From Candidatus Bathyarchaeota archaeon (GTDB taxonomy: Archaea > Thermoproteota > Bathyarchaeia > Bathyarchaeales > Bathycorpusculaceae): 64,000 nt of DNA. The notes under the pieces were generated by a model that did no database searches, was not told the DNA's origin, and worked only from the letters and a program-made list of their open reading frames with translations. The translations under genes were made by a program, and so were the position numbers. How positions within the stretch are numbered: the stretch's first letter is position 1; the number at the start of each line of letters is the position of its first letter. The stretch spans positions 62,001 through 126,000 of the forward strand of contig JAOZHX010000017.1 of the NCBI GenBank assembly GCA_026014665.1, given 5' to 3'. This document shows, piece by piece, positions 20,143 through 29,846 of the stretch.

Positions 20143-21369
20143 ATGCAGAAACTGCAACCGCTAGACGCAGTAGTGGTGGGTGCTGGACCAGTCGGTTCCT
20201 ATGCAGCCTTAAATTTGGCTAGGCGTGGCTTTGAAGTGGCGATTTTTGAGGAGCACCCCGCTGTGGGGTTGCCATCGCATTGTGCTGGGCACATAAGCAT
20301 CAAAAGCCTCAAAGGTTTGGGGCTCTATCCGCTGCCGAAAGGAATCGTGGAGAACACGTTTTGTAAGGCCAATTTTCACTCGCCCGTCGGCGCCAAGTTT
20401 TCGCTTCAGCTGTCCTGTCCTGTCACTGTTGCTCTAAACCGCGCACGGTTTGATCAGTTTTTAGCTGAAAAGGCTATGTCGGCGGGGGCAAAGTTGGTTT
20501 TGGGTTCTCGGGTTCCGTCGCTCCTAATGGAAGAAGGTTTTGTCGTTGGAGTCGTTACTGAGTCTGGTAGTGCCCAAGATATGGTTCATTCAAAGGTTGT
20601 GGTTGATTGTGAAGGCATATCGTCGAGGCTTTTAAGGCAAGCAGGTTTGCCCACGCTTAAGCGGAGCGGTTTGGTTTATGCAGTGGAAACCGAAGTGGAA
20701 GGCGTGCGTGATGTAGAGGAGACCGCGGTTGAAGTTTATTTTGGCAAATCTTATGCACCGGGGTTTTACGGCTGGCTTATTCCCAAGCGCGATGGAACAG
20801 CTAAAGTTGGCTTAGCCACAAACACAGGCAACCCCCGAGATTATCTTAAACACCTCATGGCTAAGCATCCTGTGGCTTCGCGACAACTTGCCAAAGCAAA
20901 AATTAAGCAGGTTGGTTACCATGCCATTTCTTTGGGTGGACCCATCGCCAGGGCTTACACAGATGGTTTTTTGGCAGTTGGCGATTGTGCCTCACATGTA
21001 AAGCCTACCACGGGTGGAGGAGTAATCTTTGGTTTAAAATGCGCCAAGGAAGCAGCTGAAGTTGCCAGCGAGGCGCTTAGGCAGGGCGATGTTTCTTCCA
21101 GTACGATGAGTGTTTACCAGAAACGCTGCGACAGCCTGCTAAACTTCGACATCAAAGTGATGTTGCGACTTAGGCGGTTTTTGGATTCCCTTTCAGATGA
21201 GCGCATAGATGAGATGCTTCGAGTCTGCGGAAAATTAGGGGTGGATAGGGCTTTGAGGGATGTTGATGAAATTGACTTTCAGGGGGGACTTTTGCTTAGG
21301 GTTTTGGGGAAACCTGCAATTTTAACTGCATTAGCTTATTTTGCTATGCTCTACCTGCAACAGCCTTGA
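20143..21369 (+). CDS. Geranylgeranyl reductase-family FAD oxidoreductase
   Basis: VVVGAGPVGSYAALNLARRGFEVAIFEEHPAVGLPSHCAGHIS; GDCASHVKPTTGGGVIFGLKCA. Confidence 0.9.
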   Translation: MQKLQPLDAVVVGAGPVGSYAALNLARRGFEVAIFEEHPAVGLPSHCAGHISIKSLKGLGLYPLPKGIVENTFCKANFHSPVGAKFSLQLSCPVTVALNRARFDQFLAEKAMSAGAKLVLGSRVPSLLMEEGFVVGVVTESGSAQDMVHSKVVVDCEGISSRLLRQAGLPTLKRSGLVYAVETEVEGVRDVEETAVEVYFGKSYAPGFYGWLIPKRDGTAKVGLATNTGNPRDYLKHLMAKHPVASRQLAKAKIKQVGYHAISLGGPIARAYTDGFLAVGDCASHVKPTTGGGVIFGLKCAKEAAEVASEALRQGDVSSSTMSVYQKRCDSLLNFDIKVMLRLRRFLDSLSDERIDEMLRVCGKLGVDRALRDVDEIDFQGGLLLRVLGKPAILTALAYFAMLYLQQP

Positions 21370-21387
21370 CGACTTCGTTTTCTCTAT

Positions 21388-21585
21388 TTGCGTGGGTGTG
21401 GCGGTTTATAGTGTGCCACAAGATTGTTTATGTAGACGGTTGCTTTTTGTTTTTGCGTTGTTTTTCTGGGTCTGTTGCGGTGTGGCATGGGCGTCTTTTG
21501 CCACATGCCGTGCATGGTTCTATGTTGGCTGCGTCAGGGTGTGGATGTGGAAGCATGTATCGTTTGTTTTTTCCATCACAAGAGC
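21388..21585 (+). repeat. Copy E2 of the ~200-nt G/T-rich dispersed element
   Basis: Shares TCTTTTGCCACATGC, ACAAGATTGTTT and GCATGTATCGTTTGTTTTTT exactly with the E3 minus strand. Confidence 0.85.
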
Positions 21586-21674
21586 CATGCAAACAACATT
21601 GAGAACCGTAATGCTTCTTTGGGTTTCTGCAAACCCTTAAAATCTCGGGTGCCAACATAGAGGCGGGAAACGTC

Positions 21675-22037
21675 ATGTGCGAGTTTGAGTACAAGCAAGT
21701 CCTCGTGTTCCGAACCGACCTGCAGATGAGCAAAGGCAAAATTGCCGCCCAAGCAGGACACGCCGCAGTTTCTGCTGCTCAAGATGCCTACCAGCGCCAT
21801 AAAAAATGGTGGGAAGCTTGGCTCTACGAGGGGCAAAAAAAAGTCGCAGTTAAAGTTCCAGGCGAAAAGGAACTGGGTGAATTGGAGGAAGCAGCAGACA
21901 AATTGGGACTCCCTCATGCGCTTATTGTCGATAGGGGGTTAACTGAGGTTCCTGAGGGTACAATAACTTGCTTGGGCATTGGACCCGCACCCACAGAGTT
22001 GATTGACCGATTAACAGGCAAACTCAAACTGTTATAG
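21675..22037 (+). CDS. pth2: Peptidyl-tRNA hydrolase, Pth2 type
   Basis: VLVFRTDLQMSKGKIAAQAGHAAVSA...GPAPTELIDRLTGKLKLL. Confidence 0.95.
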   Translation: MCEFEYKQVLVFRTDLQMSKGKIAAQAGHAAVSAAQDAYQRHKKWWEAWLYEGQKKVAVKVPGEKELGELEEAADKLGLPHALIVDRGLTEVPEGTITCLGIGPAPTELIDRLTGKLKLL

Positions 22038-22046
22038 GCGAAAGTA

Positions 22047-23420
22047 TTGGCTGTCCCTGAAATAGATAAGTTGCTGGGCATGGAAGTTTATGCGACCAAG
22101 ACACAGGGAATCGGCGGCAAAATTCGTCGGGCGGCTGAGGATTTTGTGGTTGAAGAAGTGCTCGTGGACGGTTCCAAAGCCAGCGTAACTGGGAACCTAC
22201 CAACCAGAGTTTTGGGTTCAACGTTGACTAAGCAGCGGTATCTGCTGTGCGTTTTGGTTAAACGGAACTGGGACACTTTTATAGCCATAAAAAACGTCGC
22301 TAAATCGCTGGGGATAGACCAAGCTAAAGTACAGTTCGCAGGTATAAAAGATGCTAAAGCCGTTACAGCCCAACACGTCACCATCGACAACATAACGGCT
22401 CAAGAAGCCACAAAAGTCGAAGTCAAAGATGTCCAACTGCAACCTATCGGTTATATCCATGAAATGTTATCGCTCTTTTTTCTGTTGGGCAACAACTTCA
22501 CCATAAGCATCAAAGACATTCAACTTCCACCTCAGGCGGCGCAGAAACACATCGCCCAAACAATCGAAGAACTAAGCGAGGTCGGCGGCATGCCTAATTT
22601 TTTTGGGCACCAACGCTTCGGCACCACACGCCCAATCACACATCTTGTTGGAAAGGCGCTCTTTCAAGGCAAATATGAGGAGGCAGCGATGCTTTTTTTA
22701 GCCAAACCCAGCGACCATGAGCATCCAGCCTCAAGAAAGGCAAGACAAGAACTCTTAGAAACAAACAACTTCAAAAATGCCTTAGAAAATTTCCCCAAAC
22801 AACTTCGATTTGAACGATTAATGCTCACTCACTTAACCGATCACCCCAAGGATTTCGCTGGGGCGTTTCGGCGGTTACCGCTCAAGCTCCAAGCACTCTT
22901 TGTTCAAGCATACCAGTCGTACCTGTTTAACCGTTTCCTCAGCGAACGCCTAAAACACGGGCTATCCCTAAATGAGGCGGTGGCTGGCGATTTTGTTGTA
23001 GGTGTGGAACGGTCTGGGTTGCCGCTCACGAGCGTCTACAAGATGGTTGTTACAGAAAACTTGGCTGAGATAAATGCCCAGGTGAAAGCGGGAAAGTTGC
23101 GGGTTGCGTTGCCCATAGTTGGGTTAAAACAGAAGCTCTCGCAAGGCATGGTGGGCAGAATCGAATCTGAGGTGCTTGAACACGAGAGGCTAAAAACACG
23201 TTCAACATACCTCAATGAACTTTCTAGGGGTGTCGGCAAAGGCGGACTGCGTGCAGCTTTGGCTCCGGTAAAGGATTTTTCTGTAAAAAATGTTTCCTCA
23301 GCCCCAAATTACTCGGCTGTTTGGGTAACAGTGAGCTTTATGCTGCTTAGGGGCTGTTATGCAACAGTTGTTTTGCGTGAGTTAATGAAGCCCCAAGACC
23401 CTGTTTCCGCTGGCTTTTGA
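22047..23420 (+). CDS. truD: tRNA pseudouridine synthase TruD
   Basis: FAGIKDAKAVTAQHVTI; NFFGHQRFGTTRPITHLVGKAL; ALFVQAYQSYLFNRFLSERL. Confidence 0.95.
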   Translation: MAVPEIDKLLGMEVYATKTQGIGGKIRRAAEDFVVEEVLVDGSKASVTGNLPTRVLGSTLTKQRYLLCVLVKRNWDTFIAIKNVAKSLGIDQAKVQFAGIKDAKAVTAQHVTIDNITAQEATKVEVKDVQLQPIGYIHEMLSLFFLLGNNFTISIKDIQLPPQAAQKHIAQTIEELSEVGGMPNFFGHQRFGTTRPITHLVGKALFQGKYEEAAMLFLAKPSDHEHPASRKARQELLETNNFKNALENFPKQLRFERLMLTHLTDHPKDFAGAFRRLPLKLQALFVQAYQSYLFNRFLSERLKHGLSLNEAVAGDFVVGVERSGLPLTSVYKMVVTENLAEINAQVKAGKLRVALPIVGLKQKLSQGMVGRIESEVLEHERLKTRSTYLNELSRGVGKGGLRAALAPVKDFSVKNVSSAPNYSAVWVTVSFMLLRGCYATVVLRELMKPQDPVSAGF

Positions 23421-23479
23421 CGACTTTCGAGAACACTGATAAGCAAGTCTTTTGTTCCTATAGCTTAGGAGTTTGTTTT

Positions 23480-24052
23480 ATGGAAAACCCGCCACCGCCA
23501 CCCGAACCGCCACAATGTGTTATTCCCTTGCATAAACCCTCTCTTAGGGAGTTGACGTTCTTTTTTGCTTCAGGCATACTTGTCAGTGTTCCGTTTACAC
23601 TTTTTCTCGGTCAACTCTATCCCTTTGTCCCTAATGCTCTTGCAGTCGTCGTTTTCGCACCCTTCATCGAGGAATTAGCAAAAGTTTTTCCATTATTCTA
23701 CCGACATGGAGAAACCGAACGGTCGATTGTAACCTTAGGCATCCTGATAGGGCTGGGCTTTGGAATTTCTGAATTCGTACTTTACGTATTCGTCGGCGGG
23801 GTTCCCTTTTTTGCCCGTATCCCCGGGATTGTTTTTCATGCCTCAAGCGCAGGGATAGTGGCTTTCGGCATTGCCAAAAAGAACCCGCTTCCCTTCTACT
23901 TGACTGCTGTCTTCCTTCACATGGTAAACAACTATTTTGCGGTATCAGGCGAAATCTTCGGAGTCTTTGTTGCATTGCTGGTGCTGTTAATTGCATATTA
24001 TCTTGCTTGGAAGTACTATCATCAAGCATCCAAAGTAAAGATAGTTACCTAA
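23480..24052 (+). CDS. PrsW-family intramembrane protease-like protein
   Basis: FAPFIEELAKVFPL, GFGISEFVLYVF, HASSAGIVAFG, HMVNN motifs in TM helices. Confidence 0.75.
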   Translation: MENPPPPPEPPQCVIPLHKPSLRELTFFFASGILVSVPFTLFLGQLYPFVPNALAVVVFAPFIEELAKVFPLFYRHGETERSIVTLGILIGLGFGISEFVLYVFVGGVPFFARIPGIVFHASSAGIVAFGIAKKNPLPFYLTAVFLHMVNNYFAVSGEIFGVFVALLVLLIAYYLAWKYYHQASKVKIVT

Positions 24053-24621
24053 GAAATCCTGTCAGTCTGCGCCAAATCCCTCAGCCGATTAACCCCATCT
24101 ATTTCTTTTATGAATTCCGCAACGCTTTTTGGCACAAGCTCCGTCCAGCTGCTGCCCGCCAGCATCTTTTCACGCACAGCTGTGGACATATACACTTTTC
24201 GCTCAAAGAGGGGTAGGCTCTTAACCTCGTATCCTGCTTCCATGAAAAGACGCCGGGTCAACGGCTCATTTGAATACAGAACATTGAATTTAGGAGTATA
24301 ACCCTCAACGGCGCTAACCCAAAGCATATGCAAATGTACGTCAGGCACAGGAACAATCCAAAGCTTAGCTAAATCAAGCCCTGCTTCAAGTAGTGCACGG
24401 CGAATCATAACTAGCCGTTCGCCAGCTGTGAAGGGGTTGCTTATGTTGTGGCTGTACTGGGCGCTGCCGATGACTATGACGAGTTCATCGACTTCTTTTA
24501 ACGCGTTTTTTATGGCATCTAGGTGACCAAGATGGAAAGGCTGGAAGCGTCCAACGTAGAGCCCTCGGTTAACCACAGTTGTTTCCTCGCATCTGAGGTT
24601 GCGCTCACCTGCATTTATCAT
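24049..24621 (-). CDS. nadM: Nicotinamide-nucleotide adenylyltransferase
   Basis: GLYVGRFQPFHLGHLDAIKNAL; VIGSAQYSHNISNPFTAGERLVMIRRAL; STAVREKML. Confidence 0.92.
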   Translation of the reverse strand: MINAGERNLRCEETTVVNRGLYVGRFQPFHLGHLDAIKNALKEVDELVIVIGSAQYSHNISNPFTAGERLVMIRRALLEAGLDLAKLWIVPVPDVHLHMLWVSAVEGYTPKFNVLYSNEPLTRRLFMEAGYEVKSLPLFERKVYMSTAVREKMLAGSSWTELVPKSVAEFIKEIDGVNRLRDLAQTDRIS

Positions 24622-25220
24622 TTGCGTATGCCAAAATCAACAAGCTCTTTTAGCACAAACTCTACAGGGAAAACCTCGAGCTCTCCACCATCCAAGTCAA
24701 CGATTGTTGGATAATTAAAGCCCCGCTTCTCTCTATACAAAAGCTCCTGCTTCACCTTCAACCCGCCGCCGTAACCGCCCAACGTCAAATTGGACCTTAC
24801 AACCCTATGGCAAGGAACGATGGGCACAAAGGGGTTTGATGCCATAACGTTTCCAACTGCTCTTGCACTACCACCGACGGTTTTTGCGATTGCACCATAA
24901 GAAGTGACGTAGCCAAGAGGTATGGCTGCAGTTGCTTTCAAAACCTTCTGGGTGTATTGCGGTAACGTATCCATTGCCAAAACTATTCCTTGACCTGCAT
25001 CTGCCCCTTCAATGAGACGTTTTATGCTATCAAAAACCCTTTCCGCTGAAAAGGTGGGTTTTTCAAAAGCTTGAAAGGGCACATTTAGGGGCAAGTTGTT
25101 TAGAACGCTATGGATTGTTTTTTGCCGGTCCTCGCCAAAAGATGAGGATGCGATTTTTTGTTGGTTTAAGGCGATTGCAAACCATGTATCGCCGATTTTT
25201 TGGGTGTAAATTTCCATCAT
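24618..25220 (-). CDS. ogt: Methylated-DNA--protein-cysteine methyltransferase (Ogt/MGMT)
   Basis: AIPLGYVTSYGAIAKTVGGSARAVGNVMASNPFVPIVPCHRVVRSNLTLGGYGGG; PCHRV active site. Confidence 0.93.
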   Translation of the reverse strand: MMEIYTQKIGDTWFAIALNQQKIASSSFGEDRQKTIHSVLNNLPLNVPFQAFEKPTFSAERVFDSIKRLIEGADAGQGIVLAMDTLPQYTQKVLKATAAIPLGYVTSYGAIAKTVGGSARAVGNVMASNPFVPIVPCHRVVRSNLTLGGYGGGLKVKQELLYREKRGFNYPTIVDLDGGELEVFPVEFVLKELVDFGIRK

Positions 25221-25472
25221 TTTTTGCCAAACTACTTAATGTTGAAACATGTTAAAAACTTCTATCTCAAAAAGATTTTTTGGCGCATTCCATGCAAATC
25301 CGATTAACTTAACTTGGTGACAGGTTGCTGCAGACGCAACAAACCCTTTGCAAGCACAGTCACGTAACCTATGGCTCTGCCGCATTTTTGGCATCTCAAC
25401 AGTTTAGAATCACCCAATGCTCACCAACCTAATAGCCTAAAATGGTTATAAGTAACCTTAATAGATTGTCTT

Positions 25473-26207
25473 GTGTATATCAACGCAAAAGGCGAAAAAA
25501 TTATGGAGCACTACCCTACAATATTCCCCAACTTACCTAAAATTCCACAAACCCCACTCATGCCGCAACCAGAGCAACCACAGCAATCACCCGGCAACCA
25601 AGCCCAACAGGGCTATGCTTGGGTTCCAGGCGCCACCACAGTCGGCATAGTCTTCAAGGATGGGGTCATCTTAGCCGCTGAAAAACGGGTAACATACGGT
25701 TCCTTTATCATGAGCAGGGGCGGCAAAAAAGTCTTCAAAGTTACCGATTGCATAGGCGTCGCATGTGCGGGGCTCGTAGGCGACATGCAGATTCTTGCCA
25801 AGGAGATGGAGGCTCAAGCCAACCTCTACAGTATGGATGTTGGCAGACCAATCAGCGTACGCTCAGCAGCGAAACTTATGGCAAATGTTCTTTTCAATCG
25901 CCGTTACACACCGCTGATAACTCAAACCATCGTAGGCGGTTTAGACGAGGAAGGTGCCTCTCTGTACGTGCTTGACGTGTTGGGCTCGCTGATTCCCGAC
26001 AAGTACGCAGCGGTGGGTTCAGGCACCGAAATCGCCATCGGAGTACTTGAAGAAGGCTACAAAGAAGGCTTAAGCGCCGACGAAGCTAGAGAACTCGTTA
26101 AACGCTCTATAAAATCAGCTATAACCCGAGATGCCATGAGCGGCGACGGCGTAGACTTCCTGATCATAACTAAGGAAGGCATCACTGAAGAATCCACAAA
26201 GTTTTAA
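25473..26207 (+). CDS. psmB: Proteasome beta subunit with Ala at the Thr1 position (predicted non-catalytic)
   Basis: G-ATTVGIVFKDGVILAAEKRVTYGSFIMSRGGKKVFKVTD; VGSGTEIAIGVLEEGY; ~50-aa Pro/Gln-rich N-terminal segment. Confidence 0.9.
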   Translation: MYINAKGEKIMEHYPTIFPNLPKIPQTPLMPQPEQPQQSPGNQAQQGYAWVPGATTVGIVFKDGVILAAEKRVTYGSFIMSRGGKKVFKVTDCIGVACAGLVGDMQILAKEMEAQANLYSMDVGRPISVRSAAKLMANVLFNRRYTPLITQTIVGGLDEEGASLYVLDVLGSLIPDKYAAVGSGTEIAIGVLEEGYKEGLSADEARELVKRSIKSAITRDAMSGDGVDFLIITKEGITEESTKF

Positions 26208-26270
26208 ACAACTTTGCTTCTCTAATTTTTCAATCAAGTCAGCGTTTCAGCAGCGAAGGGCAGCATCGTT

Positions 26271-26900
26271 ATGTCGTTTGAATTAACCCAAGAAGAAGGA
26301 AAATTCCTCATAAATTTGGCAAGGAACACCGTTAAGCAATACCTGGAAACAGGTAAAACTCCCAAACCACCCCAAGGCACCCCTCAAAAGCTTTTCCAGC
26401 ACTGCGGCGTCTTCGTAACCATAAATCGCGTATACGGCGGCGAGAAAGAATTGCGAGGGTGCATCGGCTACCCGTACCCAACCGATCCGCTTGTTGAAGC
26501 AGTTATCCAAAGTGCGATTAATGCGGCAACGGAGGATCCGAGGTTTGAACCCTTATCTGCTGAGGAATTGGATAAGGTGGTTTTTGAAGTCAGTGTCTTG
26601 ACGCCGCCTGAACGGGTTGAGGTACAAAATCCAAAAGAATACCTTAGCAAGGTGAAGGTAGGCGAAGACGGCTTAATCGTTGAGCGAGGCTACTACAAAG
26701 GCCTACTTTTGCCGCAGGTGCCTATCGAGTGGGGTTGGTGCGAGGAAGAATTCCTTTGTCAATGTTGCATGAAAGCAGGTTTACCACCTGATACTTGGTT
26801 GACTAAAGACGTAAAGATTTACAGATTCCACGCCATAATCTTCGAAGAAGAATCCCCAAACGGAGAAGTCAAACGGCTTGAGTTGCCCAAACAGCCCTAA
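26271..26900 (+). CDS. AMMECR1-domain protein
   Basis: GCIGYPYPTDPLVEAVIQSAINAATEDPRFEPL; GLLLPQVPIEWGW. Confidence 0.92.
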   Translation: MSFELTQEEGKFLINLARNTVKQYLETGKTPKPPQGTPQKLFQHCGVFVTINRVYGGEKELRGCIGYPYPTDPLVEAVIQSAINAATEDPRFEPLSAEELDKVVFEVSVLTPPERVEVQNPKEYLSKVKVGEDGLIVERGYYKGLLLPQVPIEWGWCEEEFLCQCCMKAGLPPDTWLTKDVKIYRFHAIIFEEESPNGEVKRLELPKQP

Positions 26901-28036
26901 TCCAGCAGAGTGTCCACTATTTGCACTGCCCTCTCCAATCCATGGAACTTGCTTGAGACCTCATTGAGCTTTCTGGCGTTTTTGGTGTATTCACCTAGTT
27001 GTGTTTCCATTTTCTGCACCGCCTTTTCTAGCTGTTTTTTGTTCTTAGCGGTTATGGAGCAACCTAAATCTGTGAGTTTGGCGGCGTTACCCAGTTGTTC
27101 AGGCTGGCTTGGAATGCAGATGCTTGGTTTAGAATACTTGATGGTTTCAAAGCATGTGGCATGTCCACCGCTAAAAATCACATACCGAGCGTTTCGCATC
27201 GATTCTTGACGCTCTTTCTCTGAAAGCCAAGTGGAGAGTTCATAGTTGCCAATTTTAACGGTAACTTTCTTTCCAGGCATGCCCAAACTTATGATACATT
27301 TGGTTCTTACTTTTTCAAGGACAGGTAGAATGGTTTTGAGGAGTTGTGCTCGGGTGCCTACAGGTCCGCTTATAGGTGCGAAAATGTGGTCTTGTAAACC
27401 ATTGATTGGCGTTGTGTCAACGAAGGATCCGACGTACTCGACTTTTCCGTTTAATCCCATGTTATCGAGGTTGCCGATGCTGTATTCTGAAACTGTGTAG
27501 GGTGGCGGGTTATCAGGGATAATTATTCTTGTGGCGTTTTTCACGTACCGCTCAACGAGGCGTTCGCCTGGGTTGAGGAAGGCTGAGAACCCGTAGCTTG
27601 GCCGTATCATGTTGGCGATGTAGATGGAAGGGATTTTCCAGCGTTGCGCAAGCCGTAGAGCGTTGATATCGCCGTCTGATATGAGGATGTCAGGCGCTAT
27701 GTCGCGGATGTTTTCTCGAAGGTCATAGTAGCGGTGAATGGTTTCCATAGCGTTGGAATTTTTTATCTCCAACCTGTTCTGTTCCACGTTATAAATAGGC
27801 AGGGGCAATAGGACGTTGAGTAGAGAAGCAGAAGTGATTATGCCATGACCATTCTCGTACCAGGAGACAGGGGTGCACTTGTAGACGTGGCTGAATTCTT
27901 TTTGGAGGATCTGGTATGCTTTACCGCCCGAAAAAAAGAAAAGTTCGTGCCCACGCGTTTGGAGTTTTTTTCCTAAAGGTAGAATTCGCGAAACGTGTCC
28001 TAACCCGAGTTCAGCGCAACTCAATAGTAGCCGCAT
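26897..28036 (-). CDS. Glycosyltransferase-like protein (MJ1255/UDP-glycosyltransferase type)
   Basis: LGLGHVSRILPLGKKLQTRGHELFFFSGG; ARYVIFSGGHATCFETIKYSKPSICIP. Confidence 0.75.
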   Translation of the reverse strand: MRLLLSCAELGLGHVSRILPLGKKLQTRGHELFFFSGGKAYQILQKEFSHVYKCTPVSWYENGHGIITSASLLNVLLPLPIYNVEQNRLEIKNSNAMETIHRYYDLRENIRDIAPDILISDGDINALRLAQRWKIPSIYIANMIRPSYGFSAFLNPGERLVERYVKNATRIIIPDNPPPYTVSEYSIGNLDNMGLNGKVEYVGSFVDTTPINGLQDHIFAPISGPVGTRAQLLKTILPVLEKVRTKCIISLGMPGKKVTVKIGNYELSTWLSEKERQESMRNARYVIFSGGHATCFETIKYSKPSICIPSQPEQLGNAAKLTDLGCSITAKNKKQLEKAVQKMETQLGEYTKNARKLNEVSSKFHGLERAVQIVDTLLD

Positions 28037-28132
28037 ACATTTACAGTTTAGTGCATTAATTATATTTGAACTATAGCTTCTTCCAAGCAGGCTGGGGCAA
28101 GCATTTTAAGGTTAACCGTCAAACTAGAAATT

Positions 28133-28990
28133 ATGTTTGTACCCTGCAAGATTGTTGAAGAGAAACTCAAACTGATTCTAGCCGAAGACCTCGGGCTTGG
28201 CGACATCACAGCCTCAACAGTGATTCCTCCTAATCTACAGGTTAAAGCTGAAGTCATCGCCAAAGAGAACGGTGTAGCCGCAGGAATCGAAGAAGCCACC
28301 ATCTTAGCAGAAGCCTTAGGCTTAACCGTCAAAGCCCAAGTTAATGACGGAGAAGGAATAAAAAATAAGCAAGTCCTCATGCAGATTGTTGGTGACGCCC
28401 AAACCATACTTGCCGCTGAGCGGACACTGCTAAATTTGCTCTCACGCATGTGCGGAATAGCCACACAAACCCGAATGCTCACCGACCAACTGCAAAAAGC
28501 AAATGCCAAAGCCAAAATTGCCTCAACTCGAAAATCAGCGCCTGGTTTACTCTACTTCGACAAAAAAGCGGTAACCATCGGCGGCGGAGACCCCCATAGA
28601 TTACACTTAGACGATATGGTGCTCATAAAGGACAATCATATAGCGATTGTCGGAAACGTCGAAGAAGCGATCAGGAAAGCTAAATCGAAAGCCTCATTTG
28701 CTAAAAAAATTGAGGTTGAAGTGACCACAACGGAAGATGCTTTGAAGGCAGCACAAGCAGGCGCCGACATAGTAATGCTTGATAACTTCTCGCCACAGAA
28801 GGCTAAAGCAACAAGCGAAGCTTTGGCTAAGGCAGGTTTTGGCAGGGTCCTCTTAGAAGTAAGCGGCGGAATAACCAGCAAAAACCTCTTGGAATATGCT
28901 GCTGCACAAGTCGATGTAATCAGCATGGGCGAGCTCACCCACAGCGTAAAAGCCCTTGATATAAGTCTAGAAATAATAAAGGATAGATGA
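28133..28990 (+). CDS. nadC: Nicotinate-nucleotide pyrophosphorylase
   Basis: EDLGLGDITASTV; AERTLLNLLSRMCGIATQT; STRKSAPGL; LEVSGGITSKN. Confidence 0.95.
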   Translation: MFVPCKIVEEKLKLILAEDLGLGDITASTVIPPNLQVKAEVIAKENGVAAGIEEATILAEALGLTVKAQVNDGEGIKNKQVLMQIVGDAQTILAAERTLLNLLSRMCGIATQTRMLTDQLQKANAKAKIASTRKSAPGLLYFDKKAVTIGGGDPHRLHLDDMVLIKDNHIAIVGNVEEAIRKAKSKASFAKKIEVEVTTTEDALKAAQAGADIVMLDNFSPQKAKATSEALAKAGFGRVLLEVSGGITSKNLLEYAAAQVDVISMGELTHSVKALDISLEIIKDR

Positions 28991-28996
28991 CTAAAC

Positions 28997-29191
28997 ATGC
29001 GGTTGGCAAAAGTAATCGTTGGCGAAATCATTTTGATTCTGGCATCAGTGCTGATTTTTCGCAGTCTTTGGAACCTGCTGGACCAATATCTGGGTTACTC
29101 ATACCTGGAGGTTTTGCTTTTGGTGGGTCTGGTTGCCGCAGTTCTAGCGTTAGTTTGGATTAATCATGAAGTGAACTCGAAAGAAACCTAA
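28997..29191 (+). CDS. Small membrane protein
   Basis: Two predicted TM helices, 8 bp after nadC stop. Confidence 0.5.
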   Translation: MRLAKVIVGEIILILASVLIFRSLWNLLDQYLGYSYLEVLLLVGLVAAVLALVWINHEVNSKET

Positions 29192-29250
29192 CGCCTTAGC
29201 TTTTATTGTTATAGTGGAAAACACAAATAAGCCCACGATGCATGTAATGT

Positions 29251-29832
29251 TTGATTCCTATGACTAAGTCTACATGCCAAGTTTGCGGCGCCACCTTTCG
29301 AGGCATCCCCTTAATCACAGTAAAAGACACCAAACAGGTGGAGGCTTGTCCAGCATGCTACCAAAAACTCGATGCTGAATACCGCAAGAACAGTTGCCTA
29401 TCCTGTGTATTCTTTAACTCTACCTCTTGCGAACTCTTCGGCACCGAACTTGAGGAACCCTATGTTCAGAGCCAAAGCTGTGAATTCTACACCACTAATC
29501 CTGACCCCCAGAGCGTTGCTAAGGCAAGGATTAAAAAGTTTGAAATGTCAGGGCGCTTCGAGCAAGCAGCACAGGAGTACGAGAAACTCGGGTTGCCTGA
29601 AAAAGCAGAGCAAACAAGAAGAAAAACAAAGGATGCACCCACCGAAGTCAAGGATGTTGATGCCCTCATCGAGCAGTTGGCTTTGCGAGGGCAAACCTTG
29701 GTGTATTATTGCTGTCACTGCGGCGGGTTACTTAGAGTTGGAGCAAAGCATAAACCGCAGGACACTTGTCCTAACTGCAAATATGATTTATCAGCCATAG
29801 ACTTAGCCAAACTAATCAATCAGCACCTCTAG
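29251..29832 (+). CDS. Zinc-ribbon protein, function unknown
   Basis: CQVCG...CPACYQ near N-term, CCHCGGLL...CPNCKYDL near C-term. Confidence 0.65.
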   Translation: MIPMTKSTCQVCGATFRGIPLITVKDTKQVEACPACYQKLDAEYRKNSCLSCVFFNSTSCELFGTELEEPYVQSQSCEFYTTNPDPQSVAKARIKKFEMSGRFEQAAQEYEKLGLPEKAEQTRRKTKDAPTEVKDVDALIEQLALRGQTLVYYCCHCGGLLRVGAKHKPQDTCPNCKYDLSAIDLAKLINQHL

Positions 29833-29846
29833 CAGCCGCAGTTGCT

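Noticed and set aside
25221-25472. GTGAC...GTTGC-TGCAGAC-GCAAC...GTCAC nested pairing upstream of psmB as another ncRNA
   Set aside because: Only short 5-bp stems, no repeat or promoter support; could arise by chance.
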